A DNA stretch of 64,000 bases from Strongylocentrotus droebachiensis (Eukaryota; Echinodermata; Echinoidea; Camarodonta; Strongylocentrotidae), in assembly GCA_035222895.1 (NCBI GenBank), contig JAVYIG010000108.1, positions 868,001 through 932,000 of the forward strand, given 5' to 3'. Made by a program: the position numbers and the translations under genes. This document shows, one piece after another, positions 1 to 13,824 of this stretch. How positions within the stretch are numbered: position 1 is the first letter of the stretch; each line of letters begins with the position of its first letter. The notes beneath the pieces are model-generated. The model saw nothing but the letters and a program-made list of their open reading frames with translations, made no database searches and was not told the origin of the DNA.

Positions 1-259
1 GCAGACGATGATGATGGTGACTGGTACGACGAAACTGCTGGCGAAGAGGAAACTGACGTGCAGGTAGTGATTGAGATCCTTTGTCATGAAATCAAATGTG
101 CATCCGAGTCCGTAGCCTTCCAGGACATAGGAACCAACCCCGAAGAAAGGTGGGATGGACCAGAAGATGGCATAACACCAGACTATGATGATGATGATCA
201 TAGATCGTCGATGAGTCACTGACCTCACAGCCTCCAGAGACCAACAGATCACGTAGTAC
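1..259 (-). CDS. Opsin exon 4 (TM4 to TM5, truncated by window)
   Basis: Encodes YYVICWSLEAV, TM4 (WCYAIFWSIPPFFGVGSY), extracellular loop 2 with LEGYGLGCTFDFMTKD, and the start of TM5 (FASSFVVPVTIIIVC). The acceptor is ccccattccag. No donor is reached before position 1, so the exon is partial. Confidence 0.9.
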
Positions 260-3200
260 CTGGAATGGGGACCAAAAAAAGCGATATATCTGTTTGGCGG
301 TTTATATTGGGCAGTTTCTTCTTCTTTCCTAAATGGTATCGCTAACGGATTGTCTTCGTTTGATTTGTTTTGTTTTATTGAGGTGTCTAATTTAGTTTTA
401 CATTAATTACACAAACTGAGTTTCACTGCCTTTCTTTCTTCTTCTTTCAAAAATTATTTCCCATTCTCCGCTCATACTTTCAAAAACTATTTGAAGGAAC
501 CTTGGGGCTCTTGTCTGAGATCATGCATAATTATATATTCCAGATTTTCCGCAGAGAACCTAATTAAAATGTGTTGTCGTCCTCAAAGAAAAACACATTG
601 TGCTCTCTTTCCCAATGACAGCTCTCTTTTTTTCTGGAGTTAATTTGTTCTTATAATGAGATTGGTAGGTGCGGAAATTACCGAAGAATTTCAACCCTCG
701 TTATGAACACAGAAATAACACATTTATCTGATCTACTTTAAAAATGAAGGAGCAGTAGGCTTCATGAATTACATGTACCAATGTGTGAAGATATCAAACT
801 AGCGCTTCATAGTTTCAACCTGCATGGCATGCTGTACTGAACAAGGTCATGTTAAATTCTGAAATCCTTTTTAAATCTTTCCATTTATTGTTGTTGTTGT
901 TGGGGGGGGGGGGAGATTTTTCTTCTTTTAGTTACCTTCTTTATTAAGGAATATGTTATCATAACTTACAAGCTATGCTTTTCGGGTTTTCGCCTCCTTC
1001 TGTTATCTGAGTTATTAAATGTATACTCTATGTTGAAATCATTGTTACATATATAATTTATAGATACATTGCGTTTCATATTGTACCGTCTTTTATTATG
1101 GAATATGTTATCATAACTTACAAGCTATGCTTTTCGGGTTTTCGCCTCCTTCTGTTATCTGAGTTATTAAATGTATACTCTATGTTGAAATCATTGTTAC
1201 ATATATAATTTATAGATACATTGTGTTTCATATTGTACCGTTGAGAAGGAAATAAATGTTTATATAAATACAAAATACAAACAAAAAAAATTGCTCAAGA
1301 GTTCGTACCCCCCCCCCCCCCCCCCTCCCCCCTATGAATCGGGGACTACGCCAATGATTATTCATACATCTTTCCTTACCTATCCAGGGCGATGGCAGTC
1401 ATGTTGGCAATGGACATGATTCCAAACAGAGCTCCACAGAAGGCATAAAACTGACAACCTGTATAAATAAAAAGAATTGGAAATGATCCAAAAAGAGATC
1501 ATTACGACCAAAGAGATATTATACATTTATTAGAGAGTCGCATACAAATTTGCCTTTCGAGATGACAGAGTATTTATTTCCTTTATTTATTTATTTATTT
1601 TTCTTTCCCCTACCATTTACTGAACAGGAGTTCTCTACAATGAAAATCATTCTCATGTTTTACATTATTCTAGCAATAACAACATTTTCTGTTTAAGCTA
1701 GGAATTATGTTTGTATTGATGGATTGATTAGGCTGTATATCGTGTACAAGACATGATACAACGAAAGAGGTGATGACTTCAAAACAAGTGTTACGTATAC
1801 CACTTCCGACAAGTATCATAATAGAGCGTCGTTATCAACCCCTCCTCTCAAATTGTACTTGCTTCTTAAAAAAAGAAATCGATTTAGCTCTTGCTGTTTT
1901 GTTTGAGGTATAGATGATGAAACGTATTAAAACTTAAAGACATAGTGGGTTCTCATGGGGGAATTTGACGCCGTTCGGGTGTTGATCCAATAAAAAGCTG
2001 TCGTCGATCACTGGGAGCTGCATTAATTTTGATGACCAACAGGTCTTATGCAATTAATGCTCTGCATTTTCCACCAATCGCTTCATATGGAAAAGCAGGG
2101 GAATTCCCTCACCCGAAGACTCTCTCGAGAGAGAGAGAGACGAGGGGATATATATCCTGATGAGACCCTGTCAACCTGGCTTTCCTGTAGGCAAGACTTG
2201 TACACTCACGATATGGCATAAATGGTATTTCCACAAAGTCTGGTGTCGGCGACGTATGACCTACTTCACATGAAAACTGACTACCATATCCCTTTAAGTC
2301 TCGAACCGGTCGCGTTTACCAACTTGGCCATGCGGTTATCGCTGCGGGTGTTGGTAGATTAGAAGAGACACATATAGCATAATAATTTCACCGTTTCCAT
2401 TAAAACAAGCAATCCCTCGGACTGATTTTTAGATGAAAGCAAAAACGCAGCCCATAGAAGCCAAAGGCACTTAGGCCTTCTGCTTATAGAATCAAAAACG
2501 CAAACACAATTACATGTAATGGACAGTGAGAAATTGAAATGGTATAGAATGAGACAGAAATTCTAATGTTCTGAACGATTCCATTAGACCGTTTGCCCAC
2601 ATTGAGTTCGTGAAGATAATTATTTATTTTCAAATATAGAGCAGGAAAGGTAGAAGATGTAATATCACTTCATTTGATTACTTAGTAACATAACATCCAT
2701 GCTTAGTACAGATTATATCCTTGGTACGGACAAAATGACGCACTCTTTGTTTACCTCTAACCCAAATGACACATTGATCGTGACAAAGACGAAATGCGTT
2801 CGGGGGGGGGGGGGGGGGGGGGGGTTGATCACCCTTTCCCCCCATATTTCCATTTCTTTCTTTTTTTAGCAGAAGATAGGCCTACATGAAAACAAATATA
2901 AAGGAAATGATAAAGGGATGGGAGTAACAAAAGATTTTGATCCAATTTAGCTTATCCTCCTCTATGGGAGAGATATAGATAGAGGTCTGTCTAGATATGA
3001 GCCAAAAGCGGGATGAAGTGGACGCATGCAGCCGAGAAGAGAGCCCTTAGATTAAATAAGTCTTTAAATGGCAATCCAACCGCTGTAATAAGTTCATGTT
3101 TTTTTAAAGCAGACAAAATATTAAGAGAAATGGAATGATGAAAGTTTGAAATAAATCGAACATGATACAAGAAAGTTGTGAATGTTTAAAATAAGAGATC

Positions 3201-6200
3201 ACTATTGATATCTATGCGGATATCACACGGGCAATTTGGTTGATGACGTATTTACGATCAACTCTCCTGCTTTACCAATTATAGCGTTACTTTCCATTTT
3301 TCTCTTTAGCTTAATTTCTTCTCCCGTGGGGCACTACTCAAAATATGATATGGATAGCATTATGATAGGTCCTCGAGTAACCCATGCCCTGCTGATTTGT
3401 CAAATAGCTTCAAAGTAACATTTATTTTCCTCCATTTGATTCATATACCCCCCCCCCCCTCACTCTTTGCCTTTCCACTTCTGTAACCGATCTCCTTCTC
3501 ATTTTGGCTTTTTATTTCCTCCTTATTCTTTTTCTACTCCATCCTCCTTTTTAAAAATCCTCTTCTCCTTTGATAATTTCTCTCCCACATTCTCCTATAA
3601 CCATTGCATCTCCCACTACTTCTATAATGAGTAATTATTCACACCGCCAGACCAACTCCAAACGAACTACAGATCGACCGAGTCTTGGCCATAAGAAGTA
3701 ATGTAATTGCTCGATGGATCTGTTGTCGGTGTGTTGTCGCTGTGCTGTCGGTCTGGTGTTGGTTCGATTTGATTTGATTGGATTTGATTAACAAGTATAA
3801 ACAAAATATTTAGATAATAACATACATTATAACATGGGAAAATAACATTGGATGGATCGCCCTGCAGCACATCTGTTCTACCGAAGGGTCAATTTTACAA
3901 TGCAAAACAAACGAGAGAAAATGATATATCACAAATTAAAATTCTTAACATATTGGTATAATATAAAAGTCTGCAGTGGGTGTGTTGGCAGTCTGTTGTC
4001 AGTGTGCTGTTGGTTGAGGTCAGTCTGCTGTGTGTCGGTGTTGTCGGTGTGGTGTCGGCGTGGTGTCGGTGTGTTGTTGGTGTGTTGTCGGTCTGGTGTC
4101 GGTCTGGTGTTGGTTGAGGTCAGTGTGTTGTGGGTGTGTTGTCGGTCTGCTGTCAGTGTGTTGTTGGTGTATTGTCGGTCTGGTATCGGTGTGCTGTCAG
4201 CCTGGTGTCGGTCTAGTGTGGGTGTATTGGGGGTGTGTTTTCAGTGTGATGTCGGTATGTTGTCGGTCTGGTGTCGGTGTGCTGTCAGCCTGGTGTCGGT
4301 ATGGTGTCAGTCTTATGTGGGTGCATTGTGGGTGTGTTGTCGGTGTGATGCCGGTGTGGTGTCGGTCTCATCGATGTGACTGGGGTAGAATGAAAATATG
4401 ATCTTACCCGCATCTCCGAAGAGCCATCTATTGTAAATAGTTGAAGCAAACATGAGGGGAAAGTTAGTGATGACCATTCCAAAGTCGCTGATGGCAAGAT
4501 TCACGATCAACATGTTAGGTGGTGTCCTCAGAGACTTGGTCCTGTATGCCAAGAAAATAGAAAGAGAATCATATCATTATAAAGATCGTATAACACCGTC
4601 CGAATTGTATGATATCAGTGATTTAGATATTTGGGGAAAGGGAGCACTTACCCCCAATGTTTTTGTCTTCTTCATGTTTTAAAGTTTTTAAACTTATTGT
4701 TTACGTGTTTAAGATTATTTACAAAATGCTCTCTCCTAATTTTAAACTGTTCACATTTCATGGCACGATTGGATTCGTCCCCACCCCTCTTCATAATACG
4801 GTCATCAAACTACACTGTCGCTCATAAAGTTGGAATATTTTTGTTTTACCCCAATTTACGGAGTTATTTAAAAAATAATCCAAAAAAAAATCCTCTGGAC
4901 GGCCATGCATTATAGCTCAAGGCATGGGCACACAGAGGATTTTGTTATGTTGGGAACCGGGGTAAAATGCAATAAATTATTGCAAATTTATTGCATTTTC
5001 TTTTTCTTTTTTTTTTTATTTATGGAAACTGCCCCCTACCCTAGCCCCCGCTGCGTACAGTCATGGTTCAGTGACAAAGCAATGGCCTCGTAACTGAGAG
5101 GCCCCAGGATCAAAACCGTGTCGATGTGCTATATTCAGTGCCCTTTTGTGGGGCATTAATCCTCATTACTGTCATTTATGACTTAAGGGCGTAGATCCCC
5201 TAGTTGATAAGCATAGTAGCATACACATGCTTTAGCAATCACGGAAAACACACATTGGCATATTATTTTTCAATTAAATCTGAGAATGTATACTATTATC
5301 TAGATCTATTATTTTTAAATTATTTTTAAAATAATTCCGTAAATCGGGGTAAAACAAAAATATTCTTTATGAGCGACAGTGTACAATTTACATTTATCTA
5401 CATGTTAAATAGCAAACCAATCCTTGTAATGAATTTATTTGATGGAAGCAGAATAATAAGATTGAAAAATGGTGAGAGTTCAAAATAAATCAAACTAATA
5501 ATCAGAGACTTATTAATTTTTGAGATAAGAGAGTTATGACATTTTGATATATGAGATCACTAACTCCATGCGAATCTCAAATTGGCAATTTGGCCAGTGG
5601 ACTCTGCCGTAGTTATGGGAAACCTCTCATGCGTGTCATTTACAAACATATCAATAATAAAGGAGTTACGAACATTTGAAATATGAGATCATTAACTACA
5701 TGCGAATTTCAAATTGGCAATTTGATCAATGGACTCTGATGTAGTTATGGGATAACTCATCTCTCGCTTGTCGTGTACAAAAAATACTATTAAAATCTAA
5801 TATTATCCTAACCTTTATTTTTATTTATTTATTTATTAGTCTTTTTTCTAGTAGGGTGGCTCCATCAGTTATTAAATACTGTTTTCCGTGGAGGCCCTAC
5901 AACATAAATACAAAATTTACAAACATATTAATGTTAACAATCCAAATCGAAACAAAATAAATTCAGTTACAATATTTTCGAACAAAAGAAAAGAAAAAAA
6001 CCAAACAATGGACCAGCTCAATGATTTAAATTATTATAGCGCCAAAACAAAAAAATAAATTAAGAATTTGACGGCGCATTTCTTAAACAATTAGGTAAAC
6101 TATTCCAAAAAGCTGCACCATCAAATAAACAACTGCCCATCTGGGTTTTTTTTTTTGGTTAAATTAATCCTGCGTTTTGTGCACTGCGTGTTCTAATGTT

Positions 6201-9200
6201 ATGTACAGATTGGGTTTTTTGAAACATTTGTAAAATATAGACGGGAGTGCTTTATCCCTTGAGGGTACTACCGAAAGTATATTATGGATATTATTGTAGG
6301 TCCTCTTAATAGAAAAAAAAAACACGATCTTCATACATTTCTATTTTTTTTTTTGGGGGGGGGGGGGTGTTGAAACTAATAAGAAAGTAGTCGGTAGTTC
6401 TTCTCAGTGACATTACCGATTCAGCCAATTTGAAGTGCATATACGTACAGTGATTACAACTTGAAAACAATCATAACATTCTTAATTTTGTCCGATTTAA
6501 GGCCCGGTCACACAGCCTTTCGCGTCTGTATCGCGGGTAAAATTTCGCGATTTTTTTTTGCCCGCGGTTGCCCGTGGTGGAAAATGTGCAAAATTGGCTT
6601 ACCCGCGGTTTACCCGTGGTATGCCCGCGGAACAGACGCCGGCGACTGTTCCGCGTCCTTATCGCGGGTGAAGCGCGGCGGTACCGCGGCCTACCACGCT
6701 TACACGCGGTACACACGCTAATGCACGTGATAACAACGCGGTACAGACGCGGAACAAACGTGCTATGACCGTGCTCCACCCGCGATTACCCGCTACAATT
6801 TCGCGTCCAATTCCGCGTGTAACCACGTCTTAACCGTGGCCGTAGCACGTTCTAGCACGTTCGTTCCGCGTCTGTACCGCGTCTTTACCGCGTGTGTACC
6901 ACGTGTCCCGCCCGCGATTACCCGCGGTCTAAATTTTTGGGCAGCCCAAAACTTTTTCGCGCGGCCAACCGCGTGTGAATTTCTTACCGCGTGTAACGAC
7001 GGGTAAAGTACGGCTGTATCGCGTCTTTATCGCGACCTCAAAGCGTCCAACAGCGTCTGCTTCACGGGCAGAAATTTTTGGCCGTGATTCGGCCGCGATA
7101 CGCCCGTGGAGGGCTGTGTGACCGGGCCTTTAATTCTAACTTACTTAAGCTGCTTTCCGATTGTTATGATTTCTTTTAGAGTAGATGTCTTTTAAGGTTG
7201 GATTGCCATTTAAATCCCCACTGCATTACTTACAGCTACTTGCGCCCTCTATATAGCAAACATTGCCTAATTAGTGACCATGCAGGCTTTAACCCAGGCT
7301 TTAAGGTTGGATTTCCCTTAAGTTAAGTGTTGTATAGCAGTGAAAATGGGAAATGAATTTTGAATCAAATGAGTATTTTCCGGTGCATGATTTTTGGTCA
7401 TTGACCAAGTTGCAAATGAGGTTTCTTTAATTAGCTTGTGAAAGTTTTTGGCAATTTAGTCAATGGATTGTGACGTAGTCACGGTCATTCACCGGTCATT
7501 CACCTGTCAAATACGATAACTTTGTGACAAGCAAGCCAATGTTTCTCCTTTTTGCGATGACGAAATTCGTCATTGCCTTGTTTTCGTTCACGTTCTTCCC
7601 CATTAATATTCTTCTTTTTCTTTGCAGAAAATCGCATTCGTTTTGCACGTAGTGTTTGTTATTCCTAGTTAGGTGCTTTCCTCATGTCCATTTCCGTTCA
7701 AATTTCATAGGCATAGTCTCTAGCATCTCATCAAGGTCACCTACTTTTTCGATTTTCGAAATCACTCATGCATAACCATCCAGGCGCCATTTTGTCCGTT
7801 TCTGGTCCATTTTAAGGCCTTTCTTCATTCCTTCCTATCTCCACTATCCTAGATCCTATACACTTCTAACAAATTCATCTAGATAGTCTAAGAGATGTTT
7901 TGTCATCTGTACACGTAACCTGACCTTCAAAATGCCATCTTCGTACTCGAAATTTAAATCTGAAACCGAGTCCGTCAAAAATCTTTAATATTCTTGAAAA
8001 ATGAACCCTTACAAATCTAAAACTGCCATAACTTTCTCATATAAATTCCGTTTTGTATTTAAATCTCACAGTATCTTTATGTCATAATTGCACTTAGCCA
8101 TGCCAAATTTCATGCTCCAATGGCTATGCAAAACATAAATAGCGCCCTCTAAAGTTTTGGGAATTGGCTTTCTTTCTGTGGCCGTATCTCCATTATGGCT
8201 TGGCAAACCCGTACCTCTTTTTTAATTGAGATACTTAAAGATATGCCCTTTCCAGCCATATACAAAATTATATACCATATTATTGACCAAATTTGAGAAA
8301 ATTGCCCTCCAAATATGCAGTTTTCAAGAAAATTGCGAAATAACTTCAACTTGCTCTAAAATTACGATCCTTAAACCTACAACAATGAAACTTGGCAGAC
8401 ATAATTATGTATCCATATACGTGACAGTTACTGTCCGCCAAGTTTAAATTTTTTTTAATGACGTCAGCGCAAAGTTATCGCTAAAAATGATGAATTTACT
8501 ATGCATTACGTAATAGCGTGTTAAATGCGTGCAATACATTCAGCGTTAATGACACTGGTCAAAACCTGACCGCAATGAAGTGCCCTTTCGGATGATTCCA
8601 AGTATGATATATGTTAACACAGAAAATTTAGAGTAAATCGCATTTGAACAAGGGTCACTATACGAATACCTCCGAGTTTCCGCCCGATTATAACACGTAT
8701 CGGCTATGAAGTCATTTTTTCAGACTGCTTTTCGCCCCCTAAACGTTCTCTTTTTTCCTTGAAAATTTGCAGTGACAATCCGAGTTGCAATACGCAGGGC
8801 ACCTTGAAGCCGGACTTTTAAAATTGGTCAAGGGGGTCATTTAAGACGCCATTTTGTCCTATAAATCTTTTTTTGCATCACGTGTTTCGATAGGATTATC
8901 ATAGCAAAAAAAATAAAGTGGTTTACAATAACCACCATGAAATTCTCTTTCCAATAATACCAAATACGGCCCATGAAAAGACATACAGAGAGAGAGAGAA
9001 CAAAACAATTTAATTTCGGTCATAATACAGATCCTTTACGTTTTCCGCCCATGCATTACACGCATTGTCTATGGGGCAAATCGGGTTCACGCTTTTGGCC
9101 ACCAGAACGATCTATATTTTTCTAGAAATGTTTTTTATAATTTGTCAAGGGGGCATTTTAGACCCCATATTATACTGTTTATGATTATGTTAGTATAGAC

Positions 9201-12200
9201 GACCGTTAGTGCCAGATCGCCCGTCATTGCACGCATATCGTTGTGCCACGATTGCAGATCTAGTTTCTTCTTATTTTCCTTTCCCCCTCTTTTTTTCTTG
9301 GGCGGGTAGGAGCGCGTGACCCGATGACCCCTGAATGAAGCAGACTTTGTAATTATCCAACATTTGTTAAAATTGGCAATTTGATCGATAGATTGTGACG
9401 TAGTCACGGCCATTCACCCTATTTGTCTTCTCCCTTGGAGCACTACTCAAAATGTATTATGGATAGCACCATATTATACATCCTCTAAAAGAAAAAGACT
9501 GTCCTGAGGTATACATTTAGTGAAATGTAATTTTCATAATTTTGTGCTTTGGAACAAAAAGATGGGAAAGTTGTCCGGTACTACGTCAGAGTTACCGATT
9601 CGACCAATATGAGAATCCACGTTCGTATAGTGATTATAACTTAAAAACTTGTATAACTTCTTATTTGTAGTCCGAATTCGTACAAACTTGTCGCCAGTCT
9701 GTTTCGTTGAATGCTTTGCTCTCTTTTAGAGTAGTTTGGTATAAGGGTGGGATTCCCCTTTAAAGGGATAGTTGAGTTTTGTTGGAGAGGGCGCTACACA
9801 CACAAAAATATGTGAGATAATGAAAAAAACTGAGTGTTAAAGTTGAAAGAACATACATTTGAATTGACAAAATCATCTTTGTTTGATCAAAATCAGTTCA
9901 GAGACGGCTGAAATATCCATAAATATAACCATTTCTGAAATGTGTGGGGCACCACAAATATTCGATAATTTTGAACCAGCCGTTGTAAGAACGAGATAGC
10001 GCCGTATACGTTTTACTCCAGCCAATGCCAATGTTGGCTTTTTATGTTGGTCATAATACCAGCCGGCCCGTGTAATGATATTATTAATTAATTAGTTAAT
10101 TAACGGTCACCATATTTTTTAGAAAGTGGAGCTGAATATGTACGCGTATTAAATCTAAATTTCACACATTTTGGGGTCTAAAATTAACTTCGTGGCAATT
10201 TTAGGTTATAAAAGGGCACTAGAAGTGTCACGAATAAGAATAAGAGCAACAACCTTGCATTTTAATGGCATTCGCGGTCTTAAACAAGAACTCAACTATC
10301 CCTTTATAAGTCGAGGTGCATGGTGGGCATTGAGGTGAGTCGAGATATCGGGTGCTGAGAATCACACTGTTCTAGGATTAGGTCAATGATGCAGGCATGA
10401 TCACCAGCAAGCTTCAATCGTAGGTTTATTCAAGCCATGCGGAAGGGCTGTCGGGACGGCATTCATGGGGCAGGGGCTCCAAATTTCCGACACATCACCA
10501 CGACTGGGGTGGTTAAAGGGATTGCCTCAAATTCTAATATAGAAATCCTGGATTTAGATCATGCTGCAATCATAATCATAAACCTTTGTAGATGAGTCCC
10601 ATGACCTTTACAAGCCAATCGCCTGTCTCATTATCAAGATATCTATGATTGGAATTAGAAATTTCAGAATTCGTTTTACTAAAGGTTTTTATAACACTAC
10701 AGTCTATTTGGAAAAATGAGTATGGTAAAACCGGTCACTCCAGATTTTTACTTTTTTGAGGCACTTCATGATCATTTTGAAGCGCAATTTTTTTCAGGGC
10801 TACACTATTACACCATATCACAGGCACTGATAAAACGTAGGACTATGCATCTCAGATTTAACATTTAGAATTTCAAAAGTGGCCTGATGTTAAAATATGA
10901 CGCAAACACGTCAAAAATAAACTCAAAATTACGAGCCTTTCTGACAACTGCACTGATTTTCAAGCCAACTATAGAATGTAGGAGGGGACCAAACCCCTGA
11001 ATTAGTAACGGTGCGGCACTCAAGCAGCCAAGCGAGAAACTGGACTCTGTAATCAATGCATGTGGATATGTCGAGCCATGAATAGATTTCTCCTCAACCG
11101 ATTCTGTTATTGTAGTATAGTTCACATTGTGCACACCAACAAAATAACTCAGATTCTGATAGTATTACGAATTTAAAAAATGATAAGTAGGTGAGATTTT
11201 AGTAAAGTGTAGAAAATTCGTATATAGTATTATATAAATCAACAGATAATTTCAAAAGCTGACTTTAACCTGTAACCCCAATTTGCATATCTTTGCATAT
11301 GCATCGTCTTCGATCATGTCAGCTAGATATGTAAACCCGGATAACTACCCCCTAGGATAGGTGTCCGGGAGGTAGTTATCCTAGAGGATGGTTGTCGTAG
11401 GCGGTCGTTGTCCGGGGGTAGTTGTCCTAGGGGGGGGGGGGTTGTTATCTTGGGGTAGTTGTCCGGGGGTAGTTGTTTTAGGGGATAGTTGTCTGGGGGT
11501 GGTTATCCGGGGTGGATGTCCAGGGGGTAGGTGTCCTAGAACCGCTTCATGACAACCCTTTTAACGCTTGTATAGAAAAATCTTGCATTGGAAACATATG
11601 ATCTTGAAGCCTTCGGTATTTCTATCCCATGCTGACTATATGATGTAGCACAGGGACATTATTTTTTGTTGCACATAGAAAGATTTAATCGTCATGCCAA
11701 ATCGCTTTCCTTCAGCAATCACCTTTTCTACAATTCTACACAAAGAAAAAAAAGTAAAGAGTGGGCAAGTCCCACTCATTTGTGTATTTTATTACAGGTG
11801 CTTGGAGGGGAAAAGAGGACGATATGTGAAAGGATCACATGGTCGAAGAGGATAAGAGGAAAGCAATAGCCATGATCTCTATTCAGATCAGTGGAATCGA
11901 GACGACGAATGTAAAGCTCTACCTCTACCATGTCTTTGAGTATCATGAAAGTGAGGTTAACACTAACGCTGCCGTAGATGGTTTTTATAGCCCTAATTTT
12001 GACGCTATATGAATCTTTTGGGCTATTATAAACACACTCGTTTTACTTACTAGAATTTGGATTCACTTTTAGGTTGAAGATTTTGTACCATAAGAATATA
12101 CAGTAGATGTCAAGTCGTGCCCTGTGTCACGCTTTTTAGCGCCTCTCTAATGATGTCCGTTGTACACAAAGCGTCATTTTGTTGACGCGAGACTGCGTCA

Positions 12201-13787
12201 GTGACGTCACCGCGCCTGTACTATCTTTTCTTTTTCTTTCCTTTGATTGTGACAGGTTACCTTTTGCAAACGTCTCCAAACATCTAACAAACGTAATGAA
12301 ATTGATGAGCTATGAAACCATACAGTCATTGGCTCGATAACATGCATTTCGATGTGAACTGAAAATCACACAATAAGTTTGTCCACATATCGAGTGCATA
12401 TTAAGTTGAATTAATATTGAAGTCGGTTTCCAGTTCCTAAAATGGAGCTAGAGCGATGCCTCAAATACTAGTATCTTCTGTATAATGTTTTTGAAAAACT
12501 GTATTTAGGGCATATACCCGACATACATACCACTCATTACATTATATATAATCATAGCTAATATAGCTCCAGCATGTCTTTCAGGATTCCTATAAATAAT
12601 CATCGAAATTGACCGAGTTAGCCACCTGGGTGGCGCCGTGGTATTTGTTTTCGTTTCCTTGATTATTTCTCTCTCTGTCAGATGAAATTAGACACAAGCA
12701 TGATAAAATGCATGCTTGGAAGTGATACGCAGAAGGAGGTCGAACATTTTTTGATCACAGACAGACAGTGAATTATGACATCTCAGTTGTATAAAATATT
12801 GAACTCCCGGAGAAATGAGGAGGATGCGAATGTAAAAACACCTCAATCAATCCATCAGTTTTCGTATCTTTTACAACCTAATATTCTTATGTTACCACTA
12901 AATTTCACAATTCAGTCTATTTTGTCTTTGTTTATGTTGTTTATCTTTTGGCTACAATACTGCGTTTCAAGATTTGTTGATACACAAACAACAATTTAAC
13001 AATTTCGTTAAGGAAAAGGAAGGGGAGAGGGAAAATTATGACACATCTCGCATTCCAAATTTGTCAATATTCCAAACTTGACAGCGTAAAGCTTCGTTCA
13101 GATATAACGTGGCAAAACCGCGTCGGCTTTTTAATCAACACCGAGAAACAAAGGTCGCAAACGGCGTAAAGCCTGATTCATAGCACACTTTTTCATCAAC
13201 ACACATTTCTGTTTCCTATAACATAGAGGTCAGAAAATAAACGCAGGACCTTTCTTGAGCGCATTTGCCATTCATTTACAAGTAAAAAAAAATCAAAAAG
13301 ACTGCGGACAATTTTTTTTTGCGGCGGCTTACCGCGTCATATCTTAACGAACGTTTTTTATAACACTAGGTAAAACCGGTCACTTAAAGATTTTTACTTT
13401 TTGAGGCACTTCATGATAAATTTGTAGCGCATTTATTTTTAGAGCTAACACATGCATATCAGATTTAACGTTGCTAAACGATGCCTTTAAAATACTTCGC
13501 TCTTCGGATGGCGCTCAAAATGAGATGGTGTTAAATGACACACGTTAAAAAAACCAACTGATCTTCGGGTTATAAGTAGGGAAGAAACCCAGTGTGTTGG
13601 TAAGACATTTGATGAGGGCCACAGCTACTAAGTATTGCACCTCCGGGACACAGGTGATTGCATGCCCGATGATTAATCAGGAGCAGACTAATCATATTAA
13701 CATATACATGTGTAACTAGGAGAGTTAAAGAGAAGATTGGGGGCAGAGGGTCAAAGGGGGGGGGGGGAGAACGGGAGAGAAAGAGGG

Positions 13788-13824
<37 letters not shown>

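Larger units (their letters stand above)
1459..4407 (-). other. Opsin intron 2
   Basis: Holds a GA run near 2124-2140, a G homopolymer of about 22 bp at 2803-2824, a C run at 3450-3460, a copy of a dispersed repeat at 3063-3420, and an 11-bp minisatellite running almost to the exon 2 donor. No exon-like ORF is seen. Confidence 0.75.

Noticed and set aside
3975..4372. CRISPR-like repeat array
   Set aside because: 11-bp tandem units without spacers, in animal DNA; it is a minisatellite.
3852..4401. Cys/Val-rich ORFs of 120-175 residues
   Set aside because: Translation of the 11-bp minisatellite, which is open in several frames by composition.
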